Part shown: in pieces, positions 24,854-33,422 of the stretch | How positions within the stretch are numbered: position 1 is the first letter of the stretch | Layout: every line of letters starts with the position of its first letter | Source of the DNA: Clostridia bacterium | GTDB lineage: Bacteria; Bacillota; Clostridia; Oscillospirales; QAKW01 | Reading direction: 5' to 3' | Assembly: GCA_017482195.1 (NCBI GenBank) | Contig: JAFUNM010000037.1 | Location: 1 to 48,330 of the forward strand | DNA length: 48,330 bases | Made by a program: the position numbers and the translations under genes | Notes under the pieces: model-generated | What the model was told of the DNA's origin: nothing | Databases searched by the model: none | Seen by the model: the letters and a program-made list of their open reading frames with translations, nothing else

Positions 24854-25657
24854 TTAAAAATCCATATACTCTCTGCCGGAGGGAGTTAGGATCACGGATC
24901 GGGTAAAGCCGCATGCTTTAGCCAAAGCCACCGACTGCTCCCGGGAACAGCCTAAAAACCGACGGTCATGGCAGTCCCCGTTAAAGATGATCTCGCCGCC
25001 CCGCTCATAGATGGAACGCAGCAGAGGTTTCGCAGGATACGGGGAAGTCCGATACCCGCGGGACATAGCGCCCTCATTGATCTCAAAGAGCATGCCTGTG
25101 GGAATAAGTTTTTTGATGGCAGTCTCCGCAGCCTCGCGGTAGCGGGGATGATCGGGATCAAAGAGCGGCTCCCGCTCCAAATATTTGGTGCAAAGATCAA
25201 AATGGCCGATGATATCACCGCCGGTGAGATTGCCCACCCGCTCATAATAGGACTCCAGCAAGGCATACGGATCCCCGCCGAAGGCACCGAAGGCCTCCTT
25301 TAAATGGTCGATGCTCCAATCCATCTCCCAGCGTTTTCCGTTGGGATCCTTTACCCCGTGAACACTGGCAATCACATACTCATAAGGCTCGGTGGACTCG
25401 GTACAATCGGAGTCCTGCTCGATGCCGCAAAGGATCGTCAGCTTGCCTGCATACTTCTCCTTTAAGCGTGCGATCTCCTTGCGGTACTCCGCCGCACGCT
25501 CGGGATGAATGACCCAATCTCCATAGTTTACGGAAGGACTGTGCATGGAAAAGCCAAGGACGGAAAAGCCCCGCTCAATCGCCGTCTCGATCATTTCTTC
25601 GGGAGTATCATTCCCGTCGCAAAATTTAGTATGGATATGAAAATCCGAGAGCATCAT
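24854..25657 (-). CDS. hisJ: Histidinol-phosphatase, PHP family
   Basis: This enzyme removes phosphate from L-histidinol phosphate, the penultimate stage before HisD. The 267-residue PHP-type protein starts [15 protein letters not shown], giving the first metal-binding His-x-His, and continues with FSMHSP (residue about 38), [20 protein letters not shown] and FNGDCHD near the C-terminus, a full set of metal ligands. It is of the YtvP/HisK type, not the HisB-fused HAD type, consistent with the single-domain HisB here. It is the last gene of the his operon, overlapping hisIE by four bases. Confidence 0.94.
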   Translation of the reverse strand: MMLSDFHIHTKFCDGNDTPEEMIETAIERGFSVLGFSMHSPSVNYGDWVIHPERAAEYRKEIARLKEKYAGKLTILCGIEQDSDCTESTEPYEYVIASVHGVKDPNGKRWEMDWSIDHLKEAFGAFGGDPYALLESYYERVGNLTGGDIIGHFDLCTKYLEREPLFDPDHPRYREAAETAIKKLIPTGMLFEINEGAMSRGYRTSPYPAKPLLRSIYERGGEIIFNGDCHDRRFLGCSREQSVALAKACGFTRSVILTPSGREYMDF

Positions 25658-26298
25658 ACCATCTTCTCCTGTTTTACTTTATGATCGATCACATGGCGGC
25701 CGGCCAACTCCTTGCGAATATCCTCCACCGAAATCCCCATCTCTACCATTAATACCATAATATGGTAGGCCAGATCGGCGATCTCATAGACGGTCTCTTT
25801 TTTATCCTCGGCCTTACCGGCAATGATGACCTCAGTGGACTCCTCACCCACCTTTTTTAGGATCTTATCCAGACCATTCTGGAAAAGATAGGTCGTATAA
25901 GACCCTTCGGGCAAAGTCTCTTTTCGCTCCTTTAAAAGCGCATAAAGACCCTCCGGAGAGAAGGGCTCCTTGCCGCTTGTATACAGTTCCTGCGTAAAGC
26001 AGGAATCGGTGCCTAAATGGCAGGCAGGGCCGTCCTTTTTTACCATTACTACCAATGCGTCTTTATCGCAATCGGCAGTAATGGACACGATATGCTGATA
26101 ATTTCCGCTGGTCTCTCCTTTAAGCCAGAGCTCCTGACGGGAGCGGCTCCAAAAACAGGTCAATCCCTTCTCCAGGGAGATCTTCAGGCTCTCCTGATTC
26201 ATATATGCCAGCGTCAGCACCTTGCCGCTTTCAGCATCCACCACAATGGCGGGGATCAGACCCTTTTCGTCAAATTTCAATTCGTCTATTTTTACCAT
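25654..26298 (-). CDS. hisIE: Bifunctional phosphoribosyl-AMP cyclohydrolase / phosphoribosyl-ATP pyrophosphatase
   Basis: Steps two and three of histidine synthesis in one chain of about 214 residues. The HisI half (about 1-115) has [35 protein letters not shown], and the metal-binding DCDKDALVV and [10 protein letters not shown] motifs. The HisE half (about 120-214) has the helical [18 protein letters not shown] with its acidic NTP-pyrophosphatase motif, and ends in [12 protein letters not shown]. The start at 26298 gives better ribosome-site spacing than the ATG two codons upstream. Confidence 0.97.
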   Translation of the reverse strand: MVKIDELKFDEKGLIPAIVVDAESGKVLTLAYMNQESLKISLEKGLTCFWSRSRQELWLKGETSGNYQHIVSITADCDKDALVVMVKKDGPACHLGTDSCFTQELYTSGKEPFSPEGLYALLKERKETLPEGSYTTYLFQNGLDKILKKVGEESTEVIIAGKAEDKKETVYEIADLAYHIMVLMVEMGISVEDIRKELAGRHVIDHKVKQEKMV

Positions 26299-26300
26299 GA

Positions 26301-27059
26301 TCATAACCTCACATTAATGCCGTTTTCCTGTAATGTTTTCTTGAGATCTGCAATCTCCACCTCACCGAAATGGAAGATGGAGGCCGCAAGACCTGCATCC
26401 ACCTTAGGCAGGGTGTTAAAGAGGGTAATAAAATCCTCCTTACAGCCGGCTCCGCCCGATGCAATGACCGGTACATTTACCACATTGCACACCGCATCCA
26501 GCATTTCCAAATCAAAGCCGCCCTTGACACCGTCCGTATCGATGGAATTGAGTACTACCTCACCGGCCCCCCGCTCCACGCAGGACTTGATCCAGCGGAT
26601 GGCTTCCATACCGGTGTTTTCTCTGCCTCCTTTGGCAAAGACCCGGTAGACGCCGTTCACCCGTTTCACATCAGCGGAAAGGACCACGCACTGGTCACCG
26701 TATTTTTTAGCCGCCTGTGTAATCAAATCGGGATTACGGATAGCACCGGAATTAACACTGACCTTATCGGCCCCGCACTTTAACACCCGATCGAAATCCT
26801 CCAGGGTATTGATACCGCCGCCCACCGTTAAGGGGATAAAAATGGTTTTGGCAACCTCCGTCAGAATATCGGTGAATAAGGCTCTGCCTTCTGCGGAGGC
26901 GGTAATATCGTAGAACACCAGTTCATCGGCACCGTTATCGCTGTAATACTTTCCCAACTCCACGGGAGAGGAAACATCGGAAAGTCCTTCAAAATTGACT
27001 CCTTTGACCACCCGTCCGTTGCGGACGTCCAGACAAGGAATAATGCGTTTTGTAATCAT
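26301..27059 (-). CDS. hisF: Imidazole glycerol phosphate synthase, cyclase subunit
   Basis: HisF is the TIM-barrel cyclase that joins with HisH to produce IGP and AICAR. The 252-residue protein begins [20 protein letters not shown] with the essential first Asp, and has [19 protein letters not shown] and [10 protein letters not shown], the phosphate-binding loops. The second catalytic Asp lies in [13 protein letters not shown]. It overlaps hisA by four bases and hisIE closely. Confidence 0.98.
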   Translation of the reverse strand: MITKRIIPCLDVRNGRVVKGVNFEGLSDVSSPVELGKYYSDNGADELVFYDITASAEGRALFTDILTEVAKTIFIPLTVGGGINTLEDFDRVLKCGADKVSVNSGAIRNPDLITQAAKKYGDQCVVLSADVKRVNGVYRVFAKGGRENTGMEAIRWIKSCVERGAGEVVLNSIDTDGVKGGFDLEMLDAVCNVVNVPVIASGGAGCKEDFITLFNTLPKVDAGLAASIFHFGEVEIADLKKTLQENGINVRL

Positions 27060-27769
27060 TTTGCCACCTCGATCGCGCTGCTTAAATCAATCGCCCCGAT
27101 ATAATAGGCCTTGCCGATGATCGCACCGTAAAGCTCCATCTTCCGGAGGGCTTTGATATCATCAATAGACGAAACCCCTCCGGAAGCGATCAGATCGATG
27201 GCATATTTGCGGCTCAGCTCGTTATAGAGCTGCCGATTGGTGCCCTGCATAGCGCCGTCCTTGGAGATATCGGTGCAGATGATGGTTTTAACGCCCAGCG
27301 CCTGCATTTTTTCAAAAAAGGCATCGGCGGTAAGGTCAGATTTTTCCGTCCAGCCCTTGATAGCTACACAGCCGTCCTTAAGGTCGACTCCTACGGCGAT
27401 CCTTTCGCCGTATTTGGCCAGCGCCTCTTTCAGGAAAGCCTCGTCGGTCACCGCGGCGGTACCTAAGATCACCCGATCCACCCCGGCGGAAAGATAGGTT
27501 TCGGCGATCTCCATATTGCGGATACCGCCCCCCACCTCCACAAAGAGGTCGGTGGTCTCTAAAATCTTCTTAATCGTGGGCAGATTGGCGGGAACACCGC
27601 TTTTGGCGCCCTCCAGATCCACCAGATGCAGGAACTTCGCCCCTGCTCGTTCAAAATCCGCCGCAACGGCAGCGGGATCCTCACTGTAGACGGTCATTTG
27701 GGCATAGTCCCCTTTAAAGAGGCGCACCGCCTTACCGCCCACCAGATCGATCGCGGGAAATATATTCAT
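27056..27769 (-). CDS. hisA: Phosphoribosylformimino-5-aminoimidazole carboxamide ribotide isomerase
   Basis: HisA isomerises ProFAR to PRFAR by an Amadori rearrangement. The 237-residue TIM barrel starts MNIFPAIDLVGGKAVRLFKGDY, with the catalytic Asp near residue 8, and contains VEVGGGIRNM, RVILGTAAV, the second acid in ICTDISKDGAMQGTN and LIASGGVSS. Sequence resemblance to HisF is expected. Four-base overlap with hisF. Confidence 0.98.
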   Translation of the reverse strand: MNIFPAIDLVGGKAVRLFKGDYAQMTVYSEDPAAVAADFERAGAKFLHLVDLEGAKSGVPANLPTIKKILETTDLFVEVGGGIRNMEIAETYLSAGVDRVILGTAAVTDEAFLKEALAKYGERIAVGVDLKDGCVAIKGWTEKSDLTADAFFEKMQALGVKTIICTDISKDGAMQGTNRQLYNELSRKYAIDLIASGGVSSIDDIKALRKMELYGAIIGKAYYIGAIDLSSAIEVAK

Positions 27770-27772
27770 TGA

Positions 27773-28384
27773 TTATACCTCACTAAAGGCTTTCAAAATT
27801 GCAAGTCCGATCTTGCCGCTCTTTTCGGGATGGAACTGGCAGCCAAAGATATTACCCTTGGCAACTGCTGCTGTCAGCTCCCTTCCGTATTCAGCGGTGG
27901 CGGCCAAAGACTCTTTGCACCCTTCTGCATAGAAGGAATGCACAAAATACACATGGTCGCCTTCCCCTATATTTTTAAAAAGAGGGCAATCCGGCTGCAT
28001 AAGGTGCAATCCGTTCCAGCCGATATGGGGGATCTTCAGGTCGGCAGACAATACGCCCTCCATGGGCACGACCTGCCCTTTAAGAAGTCCTAAACCCTCA
28101 TGCACCCCGTACTCATAGCTTTTTTCAAAAAGCATCTGCATTCCAAGGCAGATACCCATGAGCGGCTTACCGGATGCCGCCTGCTCTTTCACAAACCTAT
28201 CCAACCCGCTGGTTTTCAATTTATGTGCCGCATCGCCGAAGGCACCCACACCGGGGAGCACCAGCCGATCGGCTTTTTGAAGTTTTGCCGCATCGCCGCT
28301 GACAAACACCTCTTCCCCGATCGCCTCAAAGGAGGATTTCAGGGAAAAAAGATTGCCGCAGCCATAGTCGATAATTCCGATCAT
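27773..28384 (-). CDS. hisH: Imidazole glycerol phosphate synthase, glutamine amidotransferase subunit
   Basis: HisH supplies ammonia from glutamine to HisF. The 203-residue class I amidotransferase has the oxyanion strand VLPGVGAFGD, nucleophile Cys in PLMGICLGMQMLF (about residue 79), and the His-Glu pair in FGCQFHPEKSG. It sits three bases ahead of hisA and overlaps hisB by four bases. Confidence 0.98.
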   Translation of the reverse strand: MIGIIDYGCGNLFSLKSSFEAIGEEVFVSGDAAKLQKADRLVLPGVGAFGDAAHKLKTSGLDRFVKEQAASGKPLMGICLGMQMLFEKSYEYGVHEGLGLLKGQVVPMEGVLSADLKIPHIGWNGLHLMQPDCPLFKNIGEGDHVYFVHSFYAEGCKESLAATAEYGRELTAAVAKGNIFGCQFHPEKSGKIGLAILKAFSEV

Positions 28385-28965
28385 GAAAGAACTCCTTTGG
28401 TCGATGGGATCGCATCAGAGCCATCCAAAGCAACCGCCGCCTTAAGAGCGCGGGCCACAGACTTAAAGACCCCCTCTGCGATATGGTGAGAATTGGTCCC
28501 TGCCATTTTGCGGATATGCAGGCTCATGGGACACTGACGGACAAAGCCTAAGAAAAATTCTTCTACCAGCTCCGTATCAAAGGTGCCGATCTTCTGAGAA
28601 GGGATCTCCAGCGCAAAGCCTAAATAGCTTCTGCCGGAAAGATCCGTGGCGGCGAGGATCAGAGCTTCATCCATAGGCAAAATAAAACTGCCGTAGCGGT
28701 TGATGCCCCGTTTCTCACCCAACGCCTCATCAAAGGCCTTGCCGAGACAGATACCTACATCCTCCACCGTATGATGATCATCCACATGGGTATCCCCTCG
28801 GCAGGTCAGCTCCAGATCAAACTTCCCGTGAGCGGCAAAAAGGGTCAACATATGATCCAAAAAGCCGCAGCCGGTGGAAACGGCACTTTTTCCGCTGCCG
28901 TCTAAATTCAAGCGGAGATGAATATCGGTCTCCGCTGTTTTGCGGTTTACAGTTGCACTTCTCAT
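28381..28965 (-). CDS. hisB: Imidazoleglycerol-phosphate dehydratase
   Basis: HisB dehydrates IGP to imidazole acetol phosphate. The 194-residue single-domain form has the metal-binding motifs CGFLDHMLTLFAAHG, DDHHTVEDVGI, SFILPMDEAL and SHHIAEGVFKSVARAL, with His/Glu ligands for two Mn ions. No phosphatase domain is fused, so a separate PHP phosphatase (hisJ) is needed and is present at the operon end. Confidence 0.98.
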   Translation of the reverse strand: MRSATVNRKTAETDIHLRLNLDGSGKSAVSTGCGFLDHMLTLFAAHGKFDLELTCRGDTHVDDHHTVEDVGICLGKAFDEALGEKRGINRYGSFILPMDEALILAATDLSGRSYLGFALEIPSQKIGTFDTELVEEFFLGFVRQCPMSLHIRKMAGTNSHHIAEGVFKSVARALKAAVALDGSDAIPSTKGVLS

Positions 28966-30014
28966 TGGATGATCTCCTTTACTGTTTCAATAAACTGCGC
29001 CATCTGGCTCTCGGTGCCGATGGTAATGCGGTTAAAATCCTTGATTCTTTCCTTGGTAAAATGCCGGACTAAGATCCCTCTCTTTTTCAATTCCGAATAG
29101 AGGGACGCACCGTCCATGGCGGACGTCTTGGCAAAGATAAAGTTGGCATCGGAGGGCAGGACTTCAAAACCCAATGCTTTCAGCTCTGCCGCCGTCTTTT
29201 CCCGCACCCGGATGATCTCTCGGCATTTTTCCTGATAATAGGGTTCCGCCTCCACCGTTCTCTCTCCCAAAAGGAGGGTCAGGCGGTTGATATTGTAAGG
29301 GTTGGTGGAATACTTGATCTTCTCCAGATCTTCGATCAGCGCGGCAGGAGCAATGGCATAGCCCAACCGACCGCCTGCTAAGCATCTCGACTTGGAAAAG
29401 GTACGCACCACCAGCAAATTTTCATATTGTTCAATCAGAGGATATACACTCTTACCGCCGAAATCCACATAGGCTTCGTCGATCACCACCACTCCGTCGG
29501 GATTGGATTTTAAGATCTCCTCGATGGCCGCATGATCCAGGCTGATGCCGGTGGGGGCATTGGGATTGGCGATTACAATGAGTTTATTCTGATTTAAATA
29601 ATCCTCTTTGTTGACGGTGAAATCGGCGTTCAGCGGTTTTTCATCGAATTCCACTTGGTGCAATTCACCGAATACCGGGTAAAAGCCATAGGTGATATCG
29701 GGAAAGACCGCGCCGTCCTGACCGTAGGCCATAAAGGCGAAGTTCAGGATGTCATCGGAACCGTTGGAGAGGAAAATATTCTCCGGCTTGACCCCATAAA
29801 GACCGGCCAGCTTTTCCTTTAAGGATTTTCCGGTAGGGTCGGAATACAGCCGCAGCAGCTCCACCTGCTCCGCCGTCATGGCCTCCACCACCGAGGGAGC
29901 GGGAGCAAACGGCGACTCATTGGTATTTAATTTAATGTATTCCATATCCCGGGGCTGCTCGCCGGGGGTATAGGCCTCCATCTTCTCATAGGAGGCTTTT
30001 AAGTATCGGCTCAT
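28962..30014 (-). CDS. hisC: Histidinol-phosphate aminotransferase
   Basis: HisC transfers an amino group from glutamate to imidazole acetol phosphate. The 350-residue fold-type I PLP enzyme has YIKLNTNESPFAP, FLSNGSDDILNFAF, ANPNAPTGISL, VIDEAYVDFGG and the Schiff-base Lys in VRTFSKSRCLAGGRLGY. It overlaps hisB by four bases and follows hisD by two. Confidence 0.97.
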   Translation of the reverse strand: MSRYLKASYEKMEAYTPGEQPRDMEYIKLNTNESPFAPAPSVVEAMTAEQVELLRLYSDPTGKSLKEKLAGLYGVKPENIFLSNGSDDILNFAFMAYGQDGAVFPDITYGFYPVFGELHQVEFDEKPLNADFTVNKEDYLNQNKLIVIANPNAPTGISLDHAAIEEILKSNPDGVVVIDEAYVDFGGKSVYPLIEQYENLLVVRTFSKSRCLAGGRLGYAIAPAALIEDLEKIKYSTNPYNINRLTLLLGERTVEAEPYYQEKCREIIRVREKTAAELKALGFEVLPSDANFIFAKTSAMDGASLYSELKKRGILVRHFTKERIKDFNRITIGTESQMAQFIETVKEIIQ

Positions 30015-30016
30015 TT

Positions 30017-31291
30017 TTATTCCTCAAATCTGGAGGTAACGCTTCTGGCATGGGCGGTAAGACCCTCCTGCTCGGCAAAGTAGGCCACATCCTGACCCAC
30101 CCGCATCAGCGCATCCTTGGTATAATACGTGTATTGGCTTTTCTTAACAAAATCATCCACCGACAGCGGACTGGAAAACCGTGCCGTGCCGCTGGTTGGT
30201 AAGGTATGATTGGGGCCGGCATAATAGTCCCCCAGCGCCTCGGGACAGTAGCGGCCCATAAAGATAGAGCCGGCGTGCTGAATGCCGTCCAAATAATCAA
30301 AGGGATTGTCCACCATCAGCTCCAGATGCTCGGGGGCGATCTCATTGGCGATATCAATAACGACCTTCAGATCCTTGGCCACGATAATTTTACCGTTGCG
30401 GTCAATGGACTCTCTGGCGATCTCAGCCCGGGAAAGCAGGGGGATCTGTTTTTCCAGTTCAGCCTGCACTGCTTTGGCAAGTTCCAAACTGTCGGTAACC
30501 AGAACCGCGCTGGCCAGCTTATCGTGTTCTGCCTGAGAAAGCAGATCGGCGGCGGCATGGGCAGGATTGCTCTTGCCGTCCGCTACCACCAAGATCTCGC
30601 TGGGGCCTGCGATCATGTCAATAGAAACCTGCCCGAAGACCTGGCGTTTGGCCTCAGCCACAAAGGCATTACCTGGACCAACGATCTTATCCACTCTGGG
30701 AATACTCTCCGTACCGTAAGCCAGGGCCGCCACCGCCTGGGCACCGCCCACCTTGAAGATGCGCTGCACACCTGCGATCTTGGCCGCCGCCAGGATCACG
30801 GGGTTGACCTTTCCGTCCTTACCCGGCGGAGTGACCATCACGATCTCCTTACAGCCGGCAATTTTGGCAGGAACACTGTCCATCAATACGGTAGAGGGAT
30901 ACGCCGCGGTACCGCCGGGCACATAAAGACCCACCTTCTCAATGGGGGTGATCTTCTGCCCGGTGACTACGCCTGCAGTCTCATTGATAATAAAGCTATT
31001 GCGCACCTGCTTCTGATGGAAGGCGCGGATATTTGCCTCTGCATTGCGCAGGATCTCTAAAAATCGGGGATCTACTGCCGCAAAGGCCTCTTCGATCTCG
31101 GCCTCGCTGACCTCAAGCACCGTCAGGTCGCAGCCGTCAAACTTTTTATTGTAGGCCAAAAGAGCCTTGTCGCCCTCGGCCCGTACAGCGGCGATGATCT
31201 CCGCCACGATTTCGGTGGGATTGAATTTTGCCTCTTCTCTGGCAAAAATCTCGTCATAGGATAATTCTTCGTAATTTAAAATTCGGATCAT
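30017..31291 (-). CDS. hisD: Histidinol dehydrogenase
   Basis: HisD oxidises L-histidinol twice with NAD to give histidine; it needs zinc. The 424-residue protein contains VGLYVPGGTAAYPSTVLM, VGGAQAVAALAYGTESIP, KIVGPGN, IAGPSEILVVADG, LLSQAEHD and the C-terminal NHTLPTSGTARFSSPLSVDDF, all signature segments. It overlaps hisG by four bases. Confidence 0.98.
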   Translation of the reverse strand: MIRILNYEELSYDEIFAREEAKFNPTEIVAEIIAAVRAEGDKALLAYNKKFDGCDLTVLEVSEAEIEEAFAAVDPRFLEILRNAEANIRAFHQKQVRNSFIINETAGVVTGQKITPIEKVGLYVPGGTAAYPSTVLMDSVPAKIAGCKEIVMVTPPGKDGKVNPVILAAAKIAGVQRIFKVGGAQAVAALAYGTESIPRVDKIVGPGNAFVAEAKRQVFGQVSIDMIAGPSEILVVADGKSNPAHAAADLLSQAEHDKLASAVLVTDSLELAKAVQAELEKQIPLLSRAEIARESIDRNGKIIVAKDLKVVIDIANEIAPEHLELMVDNPFDYLDGIQHAGSIFMGRYCPEALGDYYAGPNHTLPTSGTARFSSPLSVDDFVKKSQYTYYTKDALMRVGQDVAYFAEQEGLTAHARSVTSRFEE

Positions 31292-31917
31292 TGTACCTGC
31301 TCCTCCATTCCCTTGCGAATGGCTGTAATTTGCTGATTTTTGAATTTATAGGCCGCCTTATTGGCAATAAGACGGGCGCTGATAGGAACGATGGTCTCCA
31401 CCGGTTCCAGATCGTTTTCCTTTAAGGTGGTACCGGTCTCCACGATATCCACGATCACATCGGAAAGTCCTAAAATAGGGGCGATCTCAATAGAGCCGTT
31501 TAATTTGATGATATCGATATCCCGGCATTTTTCATTATAATAAGCGGCGGCGATATTGGGAAACTTGGTGGCTACCCGAAGGGTCTCTCCCTTGGGATCG
31601 CGAAATCCCTTTTTGGCGGCGACCGCCATACGGCAGACCCCCATTTTCAAATCTAAAAGTTCATAGACATCGGGACGGTATTCCAGCAAAATATCCTTGC
31701 CGGCCACACCGATATCGGCAGCCCCCCGCTCTACATAGATGGCAACATCCGAGGGCTTCACCCAAAAATACCGCACCCCTTTTTCAGGGTTCTCAAAAAT
31801 AAGCTTGCGGTTATTTTCTTCAATAGAGGGACATTCATAGCCTGCCTCTTTAAAAAGGCGGTAGACCTTCTCACCCAGTCTGCCCTTCGGCAAGGCGATA
31901 TTGACCATTTTATCCAC
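31288..31917 (-). CDS. hisG: ATP phosphoribosyltransferase, short form catalytic subunit
   Basis: HisG condenses ATP with PRPP in the first, feedback-controlled step. The protein is of about 209 residues, the short form that lacks the regulatory domain and needs HisZ. Features: VNIALPKGRLGEKVYRLF, AADIGVAGKDILLEY, LRVATKFPNIAAAYY, the PRPP loop region DVIVDIVETGTTLKEN. The chosen GTG start at 31917 lies eight bases after GGAGG and overlaps the hisZ stop (GTGGATAA). Presence of hisZ just upstream completes the enzyme. Confidence 0.96.
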   Translation of the reverse strand: MDKMVNIALPKGRLGEKVYRLFKEAGYECPSIEENNRKLIFENPEKGVRYFWVKPSDVAIYVERGAADIGVAGKDILLEYRPDVYELLDLKMGVCRMAVAAKKGFRDPKGETLRVATKFPNIAAAYYNEKCRDIDIIKLNGSIEIAPILGLSDVIVDIVETGTTLKENDLEPVETIVPISARLIANKAAYKFKNQQITAIRKGMEEQVQ

Positions 31918-33004
31918 GGCTGTTCCCTCCTTCAAATTGAATCAAACGGCGGTATTTTACATCCTCGGGCAGGGCGGAAACCACCAGCACGCTACCCTCA
32001 GCAGACAGTTCCTCCGCTTTTTTAACCAGTGCGGCAGGATCAGCGTCCGGCGTCCGCAGAAGAAGGGTATCCACATCAAACTCCTCATTGCTTTTTTCCA
32101 GCCGTTCCAAAAGATCGAGATACACCGCAAAGCCGATGGCACCGCTCTTGCGGCCCAGCTTTTGCAGCAGCTTATCGTACTGCCCGCCGGAAAGAACGCC
32201 GGTTGGAACGCCTTCCAAATAGCCTTTAAAGACAACACCGCTGTAATATTTCATATCATTGCCGACCGAGAAATCTACCCTTACGCTCTTCCCATGGCCG
32301 CTTCGGGTAAGGATTTCACAAAGGGCGGAAAAATCGGCAAACGCGGCCTTTTCAGCCTCGGTGGCCATTAGAGGCTCCATGGCGGCAAGCACCTCTTTAG
32401 GGGTGCCGCATTGATCAATAAGCGCCTGCAGCTTTGTCCCCGACACGCCCTCTTTCTCACAGAGGGCCGCCAATTCATGACCGCTCTTTTGATGGATAAA
32501 ACTGAGTGCCGCACTTTTTCCGCCTTCAGAGAGACCGCTTTCTGCCAACATGGCAGAGACCAGACCCATATGAGAGAGATCCAGCATATACCGCTCGTTC
32601 AAAAGAGAGAGACTGCGGACGGCCAGCAGCACCACCTCGGCGATCTCATAGCCGCTGATATCACCGATGCACTCCAACCCTGCTTGCATAATTTCTTTAA
32701 AGGAATGGGTGCCTTTTGCGACGCGAAAAACATTCTCATTATAATAAACCTTCTGCACCGCACCGGGACGATCCTCAGTATTCTTGATGATGGAGAGGGT
32801 CACGTCGGGCTTAAGAGCCAACAGACGGCCGGTATGATCAGTGAAGGTGATGACCTCATCGGATACTAAAAAATCCTTATTACGGACATATAGATCGTAT
32901 TCCTCAAAACGGCTCATTTTATATTGGGCATAGCCGTACCTGCGATACAGTTCACGCAAGGAGAAGATAGCCTGCTCATCTTTTTTGATGACACTTTTAC
33001 TCAT
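31910..33004 (-). CDS. hisZ: ATP phosphoribosyltransferase regulatory subunit
   Basis: HisZ is a catalytically inactive relative of histidyl-tRNA synthetase that activates short-form HisG. The 364-residue protein has class II synthetase-like motifs: RFEEYDLYVRNKDFLVSDEVITF (motif-1/2 region), LALKPDVTLSI, YYNENVFR, MQAGLECIGD and a C-terminal YYSGVVFKGYLEG with GGQYDKLL. It lacks the anticodon-binding domain. The stop overlaps hisG by eight bases. Confidence 0.93.
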   Translation of the reverse strand: MSKSVIKKDEQAIFSLRELYRRYGYAQYKMSRFEEYDLYVRNKDFLVSDEVITFTDHTGRLLALKPDVTLSIIKNTEDRPGAVQKVYYNENVFRVAKGTHSFKEIMQAGLECIGDISGYEIAEVVLLAVRSLSLLNERYMLDLSHMGLVSAMLAESGLSEGGKSAALSFIHQKSGHELAALCEKEGVSGTKLQALIDQCGTPKEVLAAMEPLMATEAEKAAFADFSALCEILTRSGHGKSVRVDFSVGNDMKYYSGVVFKGYLEGVPTGVLSGGQYDKLLQKLGRKSGAIGFAVYLDLLERLEKSNEEFDVDTLLLRTPDADPAALVKKAEELSAEGSVLVVSALPEDVKYRRLIQFEGGNSRG

Positions 33005-33300
33005 GCCAGCTTTCCTTCCTTCTTCAGCCGGTCAATAACGGTACGGTATCCGTCATTTCCGTAGTTGAGACATTTATTGACCCGGCAGATGGTGGCGGTG
33101 GAAGCACCGGTCTCTTTATTGACCTCCTGATAATTCATACCGCCCTCAAGGGCGCAGGCCACCTGAAACCGTTGAGCGATCTCCTTTAATTCCTTAATGG
33201 TACAAGCGTCCTCAAAAAAGTTATAACACTCCTCCACGGTCTTTAATGCCAAAACGGCCTCAAACAGCCGATCGATTTCTTCATTACGGATCTTCTGCAT
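33001..33300 (-). CDS. YerC/YecD-family TrpR-like regulator, probable histidine repressor
   Basis: A 99-residue all-helical protein related to TrpR. Helix-turn-helix segment: YQEVNKETGASTATICRVNK, followed by CLNYGNDGYRTVIDRLKK. TrpR-like proteins bind DNA as dimers with an amino-acid co-repressor. YerC-type proteins at the head of his operons have been proposed to be histidine-responsive regulators (HisR). Being the first gene of the his operon here, overlapping hisZ by four bases, supports autoregulated control of the operon. A direct repeat of TATCAC lies between the -35 and -10 boxes and is the best operator candidate. Confidence 0.9.
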   Translation of the reverse strand: MQKIRNEEIDRLFEAVLALKTVEECYNFFEDACTIKELKEIAQRFQVACALEGGMNYQEVNKETGASTATICRVNKCLNYGNDGYRTVIDRLKKEGKLA

Positions 33301-33336
33301 TTTTTCAAATACTTCCTTATCTGATATTTGAGAAAA

Positions 33337-33365
33337 ATTCTATCACTTTATCACGCTAAAGTCAA
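33337..33365 (-). promoter_or_regulatory. his operon promoter with candidate operator
   Basis: Minus strand TTGACT (33360-33365), 17 bases, TAGAAT (33337-33342): a strong sigma-A promoter. The spacer and -10 edge contain GTGATA-AA-GTGATA (33341-33354), a direct repeat well placed for a TrpR-like dimer to block RNA polymerase. No T-box or other leader fits in the short untranslated region. Confidence 0.7.
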
Positions 33366-33394
33366 GAAGTTTTTATAATATTTTTATAAATATT

Positions 33395-33422
33395 AAAACT
33401 CCGTGAAAAATCACGGAGTTTT
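33395..33422 (-). terminator. Intrinsic terminator at the end of rqcH
   Basis: AAAACTCCGTGA (33395-33406) pairs with TCACGGAGTTTT (33411-33422). The rqcH stop codon lies in the stem. It is followed on the minus strand by AT-rich sequence and separates rqcH from the his promoter. Confidence 0.85.

Noticed and set aside
33301-33400. T-box or attenuator ahead of the his operon
   Set aside because: Only about 30 bases separate the promoter from the first gene, too short for a T-box; no His-codon leader peptide is seen.
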